Shown: piece by piece, positions 7,363 through 14,939 of the stretch
How positions within the stretch are numbered: the first letter of the stretch is position 1
Layout: every line of letters begins with the position of its first letter
From: a virus
Length of the DNA: 46,041 nucleotides
Strand: one strand, 5' to 3'
IMG/VR virus record: IMGVR_UViG_3300046522_000183
Coordinates: 1 to 46,041 of that record
The notes under the pieces: generated by a model
Database searches by the model: none
What the model was told of the DNA's origin: nothing
The model's input: the letters and a program-made list of their open reading frames with translations, nothing else
Program-made: the position numbers and the translations under genes

Positions 7363-7712
7363 AGACAAGCACAGGCGGCGCATACAACGTTGACATCTGG
7401 ATGGCCGGGGATCTCGCCCAGGCCAAGCAGGTCTGCAGGGAGTTCTGCATGACCGAAGGCTTCTGCGTCCACATACACGCGGTCGACTACATCTACACGG
7501 GAGGCCAAGAGGCCGGCTTCAAGGTCGGCTGCATCAGCTACCCGCGTTTCCCCACGGCACCGTTCGTGCTCCGGCAGAAGGCCGAGCGTCTGGCCATCCT
7601 GCTCATGACGCAGTTGTGCCAGCACTCTTACAGCATCACTTGCGGCGATAAGACAACGTGGCACTCCCGCCGCAAAGAGGATCTTGACCCGTCGGGCAAC
7701 ACAGGAGCATAA
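7359..7712 (+). CDS. Unknown protein (117 aa)
   Basis: ATG 7359 overlaps the preceding stop (ATGA). The product has strand-helix-strand character and several cysteines (VCREFC, EGFCVH, LCQHSYSITC). It is sandwiched between the PP-loop enzyme and DNA polymerase and probably shares their transcript. Many T7-like phages carry small unnamed genes at this place. I do not recognise a family. Confidence 0.7.
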   Translation: MKTSTGGAYNVDIWMAGDLAQAKQVCREFCMTEGFCVHIHAVDYIYTGGQEAGFKVGCISYPRFPTAPFVLRQKAERLAILLMTQLCQHSYSITCGDKTTWHSRRKEDLDPSGNTGA

Positions 7713-7716
7713 CGCC

Positions 7717-9777
7717 ATCCTTCGACTACTCTATGACACCGAAAGCAACGGCTTCGTTGCGAATGCTACCAAACTGCACTGTGTCGGCATTATCGACCTG
7801 AAGACCGAAGAGGTCCTCGGGTTTCGTCCCCACCAGATCAAGGACGCGCTGCAGCTTCTCTCGGAGACCGAGGAGCGCATTGGGCACAACATCCAGAAGC
7901 ATGACGAGAAGCTGATCGCCAAGCTCCATGGGGCCCTCCCTGGCGCCAGGATCAGCGACACGTTCGTCATTGCTCGGACGATGTTCCCCAACGTCAAGCT
8001 GACCGACACGGGCCTTATCGAGGCCGGCAAGCTCACGGAGAAGCTCCGGGGCAAGCACTCGATGAAGGCCTGGGGCATGCGCCTGGGCGAGCAGAAGGGC
8101 GACTACGCGGAAGTGCGTGAAGAGGAGGCGCGAGCCAAGGGCATCACGGATCCGCGGGAGATTGCGGACTACGTGTGGGGCGAGTTCAACGAAGACATGT
8201 TCGACTACATGCTTCAAGATTGCCGCACCAATCTGGTCCTGTGGAAGCACCTTAGGCCCGAGGAATACCCTCAGGCACCGCTCGAACTCGAGCACCGTAT
8301 TGCCGAGGTCTGCACGGCGATTGAGGAGGCCGGCGTCCCTTTTGACGAAAGGGCTGCTGGGTCGCTTCAAGCTGACCTCGTGGAGAAGAAGAGCGGACTG
8401 GAGCAGAGGCTTAAGGAGACCTACGGCTACTGGTATCAGCCCATCAGCCCTGACCCGACCAAGGCCCTGTTCGTGCCCAAGCGTCCCAACGCCAAGGAGG
8501 GATACTGGGGCGACGAGTGGGTCGAGGAAGAACGTCCTGATCTACCGTTCGGCAAGATCAAGAAGGTCAAGCGCTTCAAGGGCTATCCCTGCACCAAGCT
8601 GAAGCTAGTCGAGTTCAACCCTAAGAGCCGCGACCACATTGCGCGCGTGCTCATCAACCAGGGTTGGAAGCCGGAGAAGCTCACTGAGGGCGGCAAGCCC
8701 CAGATCGACGAAGAGACCGTAGAGAGCATCGTCGCACGCTATCCAGAGATGGATGGTCTCGGCGAATACATGATGCTCGAAAAGCGACTGTCGCAACTCT
8801 GCGGTACCAGCAACAGCCTGATCCAGTCGCAGCAGACTGACGGGCGCATTCACGGCGTGATCAACCCAGGGGGCACGGGCACGGGCCGCTGCAGCCACTT
8901 CCTGCCAAATTTGGCCCAGGTACCATCAGCGAAGAAACCCTATGGCACAGAGTTCAGACGGCTATTCTACGCTCCTGCCGGATGGAGCTTCCTTGGCGCG
9001 GACATGCAGGGCCTGGAGCTACGTGGGCTCGCACATTACCTGCATCCGCTCGATGGCGGAAAATACGCACGCACCGTTCTTGAAGGGGACCCTCACTGGG
9101 CGACCGTTCAAGCAATGGGGCTCGCCTCAGGCGAACGTGACAAGCACAATCAACTTCACACCATCGTTCGTGAGGACGGAGCTAAGCGATTTGCCTACGC
9201 GGTCATCTACGGCGCGCAGGACAAGATGGCTGGCGACATTGTGTACGAGTGTCTTCTCAATGCTCAGCGCTCTTGTGGGGAGGACGGTGACGCCCTCTAC
9301 CGCGAGTTCTTCGGCGTCGGTGTCCCTGGAGACCGCCGTATCCGAATGGTGGGCAAGAAGATCCGCGAGAACTTTGCACGCGGCATTGATGGGTTCGGGG
9401 ACCTCCAGAACAAGATAGCGAAGCAGGTCGAGAAGCTGGGGCGCATCCCTGGGCTCGACGGCAGGCGCATCCCGACACGCAGCAGCCACAGCGCACTCAA
9501 CTTCTTGATCCAAAGCGCTGGCGCCATCCTCTGCAAGAGGTGGGTCGCGGATGCGTTCGAGGAGATTAGCTGGCGCTACCGCTACAGCTGGAACGGGGAC
9601 TTCGTCTTCGTGCTGTTCATCCATGACGAAATCCAACTGTGCGTACGAGAAGGTCTTGAAGAAGAAATCGGCAACATCATCGTCAAAGCGGCCCAAGCGG
9701 CCGGCGAGCCGTACGGCTTCAGGCTCAAGCTCGACAGCGAGTACACGTTCGGGCGCACCTGGGCTGACACTCACTGA
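7717..9777 (+). CDS. Family A DNA polymerase, T7 gp5-like
   Basis: This replicative polymerase has a 3'-5' proofreading domain (DTE at the start, GHNIQKHDEKL, DCRTNLVLW) and a polymerase domain: motif A FLGADMQGLELRGLAHYL, motif B RDGAKRFAYAVIYGAQ, motif C FIHDEIQLCVR. It is about 686 residues, against 704 in T7. The start is uncertain. No ATG or GTG fits; TTG 7684 lies in frame but has a poor site and adds 11 residues. AGGAG at 7703-7707 stands 9 bases before ATC 7717, and alignment with the T7 N-terminus also favours 7717. I therefore give 7717, with TTG 7684 as the fallback. Confidence 0.93.
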   Translation: MLRLLYDTESNGFVANATKLHCVGIIDLKTEEVLGFRPHQIKDALQLLSETEERIGHNIQKHDEKLIAKLHGALPGARISDTFVIARTMFPNVKLTDTGLIEAGKLTEKLRGKHSMKAWGMRLGEQKGDYAEVREEEARAKGITDPREIADYVWGEFNEDMFDYMLQDCRTNLVLWKHLRPEEYPQAPLELEHRIAEVCTAIEEAGVPFDERAAGSLQADLVEKKSGLEQRLKETYGYWYQPISPDPTKALFVPKRPNAKEGYWGDEWVEEERPDLPFGKIKKVKRFKGYPCTKLKLVEFNPKSRDHIARVLINQGWKPEKLTEGGKPQIDEETVESIVARYPEMDGLGEYMMLEKRLSQLCGTSNSLIQSQQTDGRIHGVINPGGTGTGRCSHFLPNLAQVPSAKKPYGTEFRRLFYAPAGWSFLGADMQGLELRGLAHYLHPLDGGKYARTVLEGDPHWATVQAMGLASGERDKHNQLHTIVREDGAKRFAYAVIYGAQDKMAGDIVYECLLNAQRSCGEDGDALYREFFGVGVPGDRRIRMVGKKIRENFARGIDGFGDLQNKIAKQVEKLGRIPGLDGRRIPTRSSHSALNFLIQSAGAILCKRWVADAFEEISWRYRYSWNGDFVFVLFIHDEIQLCVREGLEEEIGNIIVKAAQAAGEPYGFRLKLDSEYTFGRTWADTH

Positions 9778-9799
9778 CCCACTAGAGCGCCTCTCCAAG

Positions 9800-9985
9800 G
9801 TGCTGCGTGCCGTATGGCGCGAGCAGGTCCGCGTGAAATCGGACATGGCACGAAAGGAGGCCGACGTCATTGCGATGGCAGCTTCCCTCCAACTCATCAC
9901 CACGAAGGTCGGGCCGCAGCGCTTCGCCAAAACGTGGCTTATCACCAGCAAGGGCCTCACATGGCTCAACGAAAAGGACGACTGA
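9800..9985 (+). CDS. Small helical unknown protein (about 61 aa)
   Basis: The frame is open through the end of the polymerase gene and coding-like from about 9764, ending at TGA 9983-9985, which overlaps the next ATG. The start could be CTG 9764, GTG 9800 or GTG 9833; none has a good ribosome site, and I chose GTG 9800. The product is a basic helix followed by a strand pair (FAKTWLITSKGLTWLNEK). No family recognised. Confidence 0.5.
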   Translation: MLRAVWREQVRVKSDMARKEADVIAMAASLQLITTKVGPQRFAKTWLITSKGLTWLNEKDD

Positions 9986-10380
9986 TGTTTACCCAGGAAG
10001 TGAACGTTGAAGCAATGTACCGCGCCACTGAACTGATGTTCGGGCCGCAGGCCAGCATAATCCTCGCGAAGCTCGCGGACGTGATCGATAAGGCCATGGT
10101 CGATGGCTACGAGCAGGGCCTGTTGGACGGCCAGGAGAAGTTCGAAGCGGCATGTGATGCGGCGTTCGACGCCGGCTGGCAGAACGCTGAAGAGCAGAGC
10201 AACACCGAGGCCGCTGTGGACATCATGGCGGCGCACTCGGAAGGCTACGACGACGGCTATCTCCACGGCGTGCAGGATGCCCGTGCGAACCCGACGCTCG
10301 CCGACGCGGTCGTGCAGGACATCATCAACGTCCGCGCCGAGGATCACTTCGAAGCAATCGAGGACGTGCTCGAACGCTGA
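9985..10380 (+). CDS. Acidic helical unknown protein (131 aa)
   Basis: ATG 9985 overlaps the previous stop and the TGA overlaps the next ATG. The product is acidic and mostly helical, with two GYxxGxxxG-like segments (DGYEQGLLDGQEKFEAACD and EGYDDGYLHGVQDARANP). Such glycine-spaced helices occur in unnamed phage early proteins. No membrane segment. Function unknown. Confidence 0.7.
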   Translation: MFTQEVNVEAMYRATELMFGPQASIILAKLADVIDKAMVDGYEQGLLDGQEKFEAACDAAFDAGWQNAEEQSNTEAAVDIMAAHSEGYDDGYLHGVQDARANPTLADAVVQDIINVRAEDHFEAIEDVLER

Positions 10381-10553
10381 TGCAGGAAGGCATGCACGCA
10401 TTCGAGGGAGGTCCGTTTCAAGTCTCGGCTGATCGGGTGGATGACAAGGTCACCATCAAGATCTACCGGGGCGCGGACCTCCTTGTGGAGATACAGACGA
10501 CCCGCAAAGGCGCCCAGTGCATTGCGGATCAGATCACAAGGATACTTTGGTGA
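10380..10553 (+). CDS. Small unknown protein (57 aa)
   Basis: Overlaps on both sides (TGATG at 10378-10382 and GTGA at 10550-10553) support it. The pattern is strand, strand, then a C-terminal helix (GAQCIADQITRILW). No family recognised. Confidence 0.6.
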   Translation: MQEGMHAFEGGPFQVSADRVDDKVTIKIYRGADLLVEIQTTRKGAQCIADQITRILW

Positions 10554-10708
10554 AGAAATTGATTGCTGCGGCCGGCGTGTTCCTAGTCATCACGCCGGTA
10601 ATGCCGCTCTACGCAATGACGTTGATCGGTGAGATGGCCCACGGCTGGGGCTGGCCTAACAGCCTGTGCGATTGTGCTGAACGCATTGAAGCGTGGGGCC
10701 GCAGGTGA
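10550..10708 (+). CDS. Small exported or membrane protein (52 aa)
   Basis: GTG 10550 overlaps the previous TGA. The N-terminus is MKK followed by a hydrophobic stretch (LIAAAGVFLVITPVMPLYAM), either a signal peptide cleaved near residue 22 or a membrane anchor. The short remainder holds two cysteines (LCDC), perhaps for a disulfide in the periplasm. Function unknown. Confidence 0.6.
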   Translation: MKKLIAAAGVFLVITPVMPLYAMTLIGEMAHGWGWPNSLCDCAERIEAWGRR

Positions 10709-10947
10709 TGTTCTGGAACAAGAAACCGTCTGAGTTCGACCAGCGCGCGGAGGAGATCTCTGAGGCCACCGAGCGCCTGCAGAGAAACCTGCGCATCCTG
10801 CGGGAGATCGCCGGCGTGAAGCAGGGCCTCATGGACCTGTACGACACGGGGAGCGCGTCGATGGGGACAATGGCCGAGGTCACGTCCACGGCGCTTGCTG
10901 CCATCGAGACGCTGGCAAACCGCGTCAACAAGTTGGAGCAAAAGTGA
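10708..10947 (+). CDS. Coiled-coil unknown protein (79 aa)
   Basis: ATG 10708 overlaps the stop of the preceding gene; GTG 10693 in the same frame is a weaker alternative. The protein is almost wholly helical with heptad-like spacing (RAEEISEATERLQRNLRILRE and a C-terminal ANRVNKLEQK). It is coupled to the exonuclease gene by a GTGA overlap. No family recognised. Confidence 0.65.
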   Translation: MFWNKKPSEFDQRAEEISEATERLQRNLRILREIAGVKQGLMDLYDTGSASMGTMAEVTSTALAAIETLANRVNKLEQK

Positions 10948-11738
10948 AGCGTCTCCTACTGATCGACGGCGACGAGTTCCTGTTTAGGGCCTGTGCCGCC
11001 GTCGAGAAGGAGGTCAAGTTCAACGTCATCCTCGGTGAGGTCGACTGGAACGAGCCTCCGATCCACGTGCTGGGCTCCAACCCGGTACAGGCACGCGAAG
11101 TGCTGGACGAAATGATCGAGCGCATCTTTGAGCGCTTCGAGACCCGCAACCACGCTCTCTGCTTCTCGTCTCCGCCGAACTTCCGCTATGGCGTCGACCC
11201 GACCTACAAGAACAACCGAGCCAACTCGCGTAAGCCCCTCTGTTACGTGGAGCTGCGGGAGCAGGTCGAGAATGACTTCAAGTGCCGCGCCTTCCCAGGC
11301 CTTGAGGCCGACGACGTGATGGGCGTGCTCGCCACGCATCCCAAGACGGTGCGCGAGAGCCAGCCGATCATCGTGTCCCAGGACAAGGACATGCAGACCA
11401 TCCCGACGCAGGTTTGGCGCCAGGGTGAACTGATGACCATCAGTGAGGCGCGGGCTGACTATTACCACATGTTCCAGACGCTCGTTGGTGACGCCAGCGA
11501 TGGCTACAAGGGCTGTCCTGGCATCGGCAAGGTGAAGGCCGAGGCGCTGCTTAGCCCTGAGTATCTCGCTAAGGCGGGGTTCGGACTATCGGGGCATTGG
11601 CAGTCCGTGGTCACCGCGTACGAGAAGGCCAAGCTCACCGAGCAAGACGCACTCACCCAGGCACGCCTCGCGCGGATCCTGCGGTGGCAGGACTGGGACA
11701 ACGAGAAGAAACAACCGATACTTTGGAGCCCTAAGTGA
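10944..11738 (+). CDS. 5'-3' exonuclease, T7 gp6-like (FEN family)
   Basis: This 264-residue nuclease would remove RNA primers and help break down host DNA. It has the FEN-family pattern: IDGDEFLFRA at the N-terminus (first metal Asp), YKNNR, LEADDVMGVLA, SQDKDMQTI and the helix-hairpin-helix region DGYKGCPGIGKVKAEALL. It starts at GTG 10944, overlapping the previous TGA. T7 gp6 is 300 residues, so this is a little shorter but keeps all the motifs seen. Confident. Confidence 0.9.
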   Translation: MKRLLLIDGDEFLFRACAAVEKEVKFNVILGEVDWNEPPIHVLGSNPVQAREVLDEMIERIFERFETRNHALCFSSPPNFRYGVDPTYKNNRANSRKPLCYVELREQVENDFKCRAFPGLEADDVMGVLATHPKTVRESQPIIVSQDKDMQTIPTQVWRQGELMTISEARADYYHMFQTLVGDASDGYKGCPGIGKVKAEALLSPEYLAKAGFGLSGHWQSVVTAYEKAKLTEQDALTQARLARILRWQDWDNEKKQPILWSPK

Positions 11739-12058
11739 AAATCTATCTCGCTGGTCCCATGACCGGCATCGAGGACTTTAACTTCCCCGAGTTCTTCCGC
11801 ATCGCTGCGGAGCTTGAGGTGAAGGGTCACGAAGTGTTCAACCCCGCCCAGAATGATCTGGACAAGTGGGGCGATATGGAAGGCGTGAAGAAGTACGCCA
11901 ACTATCGCGAGTGTCTGCACGACGATCTAGTGTGGATCACTGACAACGCTGACGCGGTCTACTTCATGAAGAATTGGGAGAACAGCTCCGGCGCGCTCGC
12001 CGAGTTCTTCACCGCGCGATCATGCAAGCTGAAGTTCTTCTACGAGGCCACCATTTGA
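11735..12058 (+). CDS. DUF4406 protein (nucleoside deoxyribosyltransferase-like)
   Basis: The N-terminal IYLAGPMTGIEDFNFPEFF and the later ITDNADAVYFMKNWENSSGA are typical of DUF4406, a small Rossmann-like family related to nucleoside 2-deoxyribosyltransferases. It is 107 residues, the usual size, and starts at GTG 11735. Such phage proteins are thought to act on nucleotides, but the reaction is not settled. Its neighbour is a dATP/dGTP diphosphohydrolase-like gene, supporting a nucleotide-pool role. Confidence 0.82.
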   Translation: MKIYLAGPMTGIEDFNFPEFFRIAAELEVKGHEVFNPAQNDLDKWGDMEGVKKYANYRECLHDDLVWITDNADAVYFMKNWENSSGALAEFFTARSCKLKFFYEATI

Positions 12059-12474
12059 GCACACCCCCGAACCCCAAGAAGCTCTACGGCGACAAGAAGC
12101 CCCCGCTGCATCTGCTGCCGCTTGCTGGGATGATACATCAGTCACTCGCGCACATGGATGGCAACAACAAGTACGGCTTTGAGAACTGGAATGACACTCC
12201 GGTCGAGAAGCTGACCTACATCGGCGCCATCCTGCGGCACCTTGAGCTGTACAAGTATGGCGAGAGCTACGCCCGCGACACCGGGGTGCATAACCTCGGC
12301 GCCGTGATGGCCTGCTGTGCCATCCTGCTCGACGCTGAGCTGAATGGAAACCTGATCGACAACACCAAGCACAGCAAGCGCACCGCGGACCTTCTTCACG
12401 ACGCAGAGTTAATCGTCCAGCGTCTGATCGAAGCCCAGCGTGAGCGTGAGGCCCAGCGTGCCGGCAACGTCTAG
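12055..12474 (+). CDS. dATP/dGTP diphosphohydrolase-like protein (DUF5664)
   Basis: The sequence KPPLHLLPLAGM, then HMDGNNKYGFENW, then YIGAILRHLELY and GVHNLGAVMACCAILLD follows the dGTP diphosphohydrolase N-terminal family (DUF5664), which adjusts purine deoxynucleotide pools in phages. It is 139 residues, starting at TTG 12055 within the preceding TGA (TTGA). Some relatives occur in phages with 2-aminoadenine DNA, but I see no PurZ gene here, so that chemistry is not implied. Confidence 0.78.
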   Translation: MSTPPNPKKLYGDKKPPLHLLPLAGMIHQSLAHMDGNNKYGFENWNDTPVEKLTYIGAILRHLELYKYGESYARDTGVHNLGAVMACCAILLDAELNGNLIDNTKHSKRTADLLHDAELIVQRLIEAQREREAQRAGNV

Positions 12475-12721
12475 CATCGACGCCCACGGCACCACCTACA
12501 CGATCCCCGCAGAGCCCGCAGTGAGAACCCCAGGAGCCCAATGGCGCCCTGGGTGTCCCGCTATCGAGGTCTGGTGGAGCCGTAATGGTGCCAAGGCCGA
12601 CGAGACCCTGATCATCCGCCAACAGTACGACGACCGCAGCACCGCGGACGTCTTGGAGCTGACGTTCGGTCAAGTCTACGACCTGATCGACGGGCTCAAC
12701 AGAGCAGTGGAGAGCAAATGA
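12458..12721 (+). CDS. Unknown protein (87 aa)
   Basis: GTG 12458 lies inside the end of the preceding gene; GTG 12440 is an alternative. The product has a Pro-rich N-terminus, then VEVWW-type strands and a C-terminal helix (LTFGQVYDLIDGLNRAVE). The LTFGQ-helix ending resembles the LTFAQ-helix ending of the gene at 1892-2098, so the two may be distant relatives. No named family. Confidence 0.6.
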   Translation: MPATSSIDAHGTTYTIPAEPAVRTPGAQWRPGCPAIEVWWSRNGAKADETLIIRQQYDDRSTADVLELTFGQVYDLIDGLNRAVESK

Positions 12722-12948
12722 AAGACATCGACACCAAGATCGTCGGCAAGGAGCAGGGCCAGTTCTATCACATAGGTGGCGCGGGCGAAGGCGAGGCCGG
12801 CCCCTTCGACACCTTTGAGGCCGCAGTGGCTGACGCTGAGCAGTACCTGCACAACAGCCGCTGGGGCGTCAACGAGGTCATCATCTTGAAGGCGGTCGCC
12901 GTCTCAAGGACCGAGACCGTCCACACGACCACATGGGATCGCACATGA
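12718..12948 (+). CDS. Unknown protein (76 aa)
   Basis: ATG 12718 overlaps the preceding TGA (ATGA). The middle (GPFDTFEAAVADAEQYLH) looks like a strand-helix unit seen in small phage proteins. The C-terminus is Thr-rich. No family recognised. Confidence 0.6.
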   Translation: MKDIDTKIVGKEQGQFYHIGGAGEGEAGPFDTFEAAVADAEQYLHNSRWGVNEVIILKAVAVSRTETVHTTTWDRT

Positions 12949-13181
12949 CACCCATCGAATGGAATGACAGCGAGCCGGGCTTCCCGGACTTCCTGCCGCC
13001 AGCGCCTACGCATCGCCGGCTGACGGAGAAGGACGCGGCGTGGCGGCTGAAGGGCATCCTTGAGGCCGCGGGTGTGGACGCAGACATCCGCACCGAATAC
13101 GCCTACGTCAAATTCCCCGACGGAGCCGTCTTCAGCGAGGCGTATCTCAGCATCGACGCTGCCGGCTACACGCCACGATGA
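12945..13181 (+). CDS. Unknown protein (78 aa)
   Basis: ATG 12945 overlaps the previous stop; ATG 12933 in the same frame is possible. The product has a Pro-rich start and a helix-strand-strand body (AAWRLKGILEAAGVDADI, then YVKFPDGAVFSEAYL). It is directly coupled to the HslV-like gene (ATGA at 13178), so the two may act together. No family recognised. Confidence 0.6.
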   Translation: MTPIEWNDSEPGFPDFLPPAPTHRRLTEKDAAWRLKGILEAAGVDADIRTEYAYVKFPDGAVFSEAYLSIDAAGYTPR

Positions 13182-13606
13182 CCACACTCGCCTACAGAGA
13201 CGGCGAGCTGGCCTGCGACAGCCGCGTGACAGCGGGTGACATGATCGTCTCCGACAAGCGCCGCAAGGTCCATCGCCTACGTGATGGCTCCATCGTGGCG
13301 TGGTCGGGGAGCGTGCAGGACGCCGAGCTGCTTCTGCAGGCGATGCGCAAGACCGCCAAGGTCAAGCACCCTAAGCTGGAAGACATCTCAGCGCTGCACC
13401 TACGTGTCGATGGGAGCCTGTACGAGTACGAAGGCGAAGCTTGGGTAAAGCAAGACGCAGGCGTGTACGCCACGGGCTCAGGCGCCCCATACGCCCTGGC
13501 CGCGATGGATGCGGGGGCTACGGCACGCGAGGCCATTCGCATAGCGATCAAGAGAGATGTGAACTCTGGAGGTAAGGTCCAATCGCTACGCTTGCGTCCG
13601 ACCTGA
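13178..13606 (+). CDS. HslV-like Ntn-hydrolase (proteasome-type peptidase)
   Basis: This 142-residue protein follows the HslV/proteasome beta fold. After Met removal it begins Thr-Thr, the catalytic nucleophile position. ACD (Asp14), RRKVHRL (HslV has KKVRRL) and GSG..YALAA (residues 100-109) match HslV segments around the active site. HslV is about 175 residues, so this is a short version. HslV needs the HslU ATPase; none is encoded here, so it may borrow the host ATPase or process phage proteins alone. The start ATG 13178 overlaps the previous stop. Confidence 0.78.
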   Translation: MTTLAYRDGELACDSRVTAGDMIVSDKRRKVHRLRDGSIVAWSGSVQDAELLLQAMRKTAKVKHPKLEDISALHLRVDGSLYEYEGEAWVKQDAGVYATGSGAPYALAAMDAGATAREAIRIAIKRDVNSGGKVQSLRLRPT

Positions 13607-14040
13607 AGCGCTTCCTGGCGAAAGTCAGGGAAGTGGCCAACGGCTGCTGGGAGTGGACGGGGTGCAAGGACGAAAACGGCTACGGCTTCTTCCGCATTGC
13701 AGGCAAATGCCCTAGGGCGCACCGCGCGTCTTGGTCCCTCTTTCGGGGGCCAATTCCGCCCCATCTTCACGTGCTCCACCAATGCGACAACCCGTCGTGC
13801 GTCAACCCCAGCCATCTCTTCATCGGCACCAACGCCGACAACGTGAAGGACAAGGTCAATAAAGGCCGGCAGGCCAAGGGCGTCAGCAACGGCCAGAGCC
13901 GCCTGACGGAAGACACCGTACGGGCCATCAAGCAGAACACCACATCGTCATTCCGAGCGCTGGGGCGGCTGTACAACGTCAGCCACAAGACCATCTCGGC
14001 CATACACAACGGCGCCACATGGCGTCATATCGAGGCGTAA
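13582..14040 (+). CDS. HNH endonuclease with C-terminal helix-turn-helix
   Basis: This is a site-specific or homing-type HNH nuclease. It shows GCWEWTG, AHRASW, LHVLHQCDNPSCVNPSHLFIGT (His and Cys-flanked HNH core) and a C-terminal helix-turn-helix (FRALGRLYNVSHKTISAIHNG). The family usually begins with an F-x-KV segment before GCW-W-G; here LKRFLAKV lies upstream of GTG 13633, so that start looks too short. GGAGG at 13568-13572 sits 9 bases before ATC 13582, giving the full N-terminus. I therefore give 13582, with GTG 13633 as the canonical fallback. It overlaps the HslV-like gene and may be a mobile insertion. Confidence 0.82.
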   Translation: MATLASDLKRFLAKVREVANGCWEWTGCKDENGYGFFRIAGKCPRAHRASWSLFRGPIPPHLHVLHQCDNPSCVNPSHLFIGTNADNVKDKVNKGRQAKGVSNGQSRLTEDTVRAIKQNTTSSFRALGRLYNVSHKTISAIHNGATWRHIEA

Positions 14041-14405
14041 TGAAGCGACTACTCATAGGTCCCGCGCTCGCGCTCCCCCTGATCCTTGGGCTCTGCCATC
14101 TCCGCACACCGGAGTTGCCAAAGTTGCCAGAGGTCGTGCGCGAGATACCGCTGGACGACTTCAATGCCTTTCCACCCATCCCACCCGCACAGCCTGCACC
14201 GGAGAAGCCGCAATGGAAGCCCCATGGGCCTACGAAGCACCATGCCCCTGCGCGACCGCACGCACGGCTGACGAAGCCATTGAAGCCTGCCGTGCCGCAG
14301 GCGAGGCCTGTCGATCCCGAGCCGTTGCCGCCGCAGCAAGGGCTGATCTGCATCTTCCCGCTCAACATGATCCCCAACTGCACACCGCAGGTGGCCGGTC
14401 AATGA
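14040..14405 (+). CDS. Pro-rich exported or membrane-anchored protein (121 aa)
   Basis: ATG 14040 overlaps the TAA of the HNH gene. The N-terminus MKRLLIGPALALPLILGLCH is a signal peptide or anchor, with a possible lipobox LGLC. The rest is a Pro/Lys/His-rich extended chain, ending in a short hydrophobic segment with two cysteines (ICIFPLNMIPNC). It resembles spanin-type lipoproteins only in general layout and is far from the lysis genes. Function unknown. Confidence 0.6.
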   Translation: MKRLLIGPALALPLILGLCHLRTPELPKLPEVVREIPLDDFNAFPPIPPAQPAPEKPQWKPHGPTKHHAPARPHARLTKPLKPAVPQARPVDPEPLPPQQGLICIFPLNMIPNCTPQVAGQ

Positions 14406-14515
14406 GCGAGATGGAGAAGTTCGCCTTCGAAGCCCTGCTGCTCATGCCGTACATCTACTGGCGGAAGATGATGCAGGCCCACCAAGAGTTCTACGAGGAC
14501 ATGATCTATGCATAG
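14402..14515 (+). CDS. Tiny helical protein (37 aa)
   Basis: ATG 14402 overlaps the preceding TGA (ATGA). The peptide is amphipathic and helical (FAFEALLLMPYIYWRKMMQ) and may bind the membrane surface. A longer frame from 14213 runs opposite the Pro-rich gene and is unlikely. Confidence 0.5.
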   Translation: MSEMEKFAFEALLLMPYIYWRKMMQAHQEFYEDMIYA

Positions 14516-14759
14516 CCCGCACGCTACCTGGGAGACCACGCTGGTCATCCCTGAGACCACCAAGCCCATTGATGTCCAGATGCTCGACGCGCTCCTGCGG
14601 ATCGAGGCGCAGTTGGAACGCCTAATACGCGTGAATGGCCTTGAGGCCCTCGCCCAGATCGACGCCCCTGAGTTCATCCCGGCCTCCAAGGAAGCCGTGG
14701 ATCTGATCGAGGAGGTCATTGCGGAGAACGCGGCCCCGAAGAAGGGCAAGCGTAAGTAA
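14508..14759 (+). CDS. Unknown acidic protein (83 aa)
   Basis: ATG 14508 overlaps the preceding gene's end. The central part is a helix with regular Leu spacing (LLRIEAQLERLIRVNGLEALAQ), followed by an acidic helix and a basic tail (KKGKRK). TAATGG couples it to the next gene. No family recognised. Confidence 0.65.
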   Translation: MHSPHATWETTLVIPETTKPIDVQMLDALLRIEAQLERLIRVNGLEALAQIDAPEFIPASKEAVDLIEEVIAENAAPKKGKRK

Positions 14760-14929
14760 TGGACAGTGAAGTCGCACAAGCCCTGGCTGACCGCCTGAGC
14801 GAGACCATCGTCGAGTTCGCCGAGGCCAACGCCATGCAGGTGTCGGACGTGCTCGCCGCGCTCGAGTTCAACTATGCCTGCGTGGAGCGTACGCACGTCC
14901 ACACAGAGCTGCCACATAAGATGCACTAA
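14759..14929 (+). CDS. Small helical protein (56 aa)
   Basis: Start ATG 14759 overlaps the previous TAA. The product is mainly one long helix (LADRLSETIVEFAEANAMQ, then VLAALEFNYA) with a His-rich end. It looks like the many small helical accessory proteins of phages. No family recognised. Confidence 0.6.
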   Translation: MDSEVAQALADRLSETIVEFAEANAMQVSDVLAALEFNYACVERTHVHTELPHKMH

Positions 14930-14939
14930 GGAGACCACA

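Noticed and set aside
12055-12474. Evidence for 2-aminoadenine (Z) DNA
   Set aside because: A dATP/dGTP hydrolase-like gene alone is not enough; no PurZ gene was recognised, and the polymerase is of the ordinary T7 type.
14213-14515. Longer frame overlapping the Pro-rich gene
   Set aside because: The part before 14402 is Ala/Arg-rich shadow sequence; the ATG at 14402 has the normal overlap with the previous stop.
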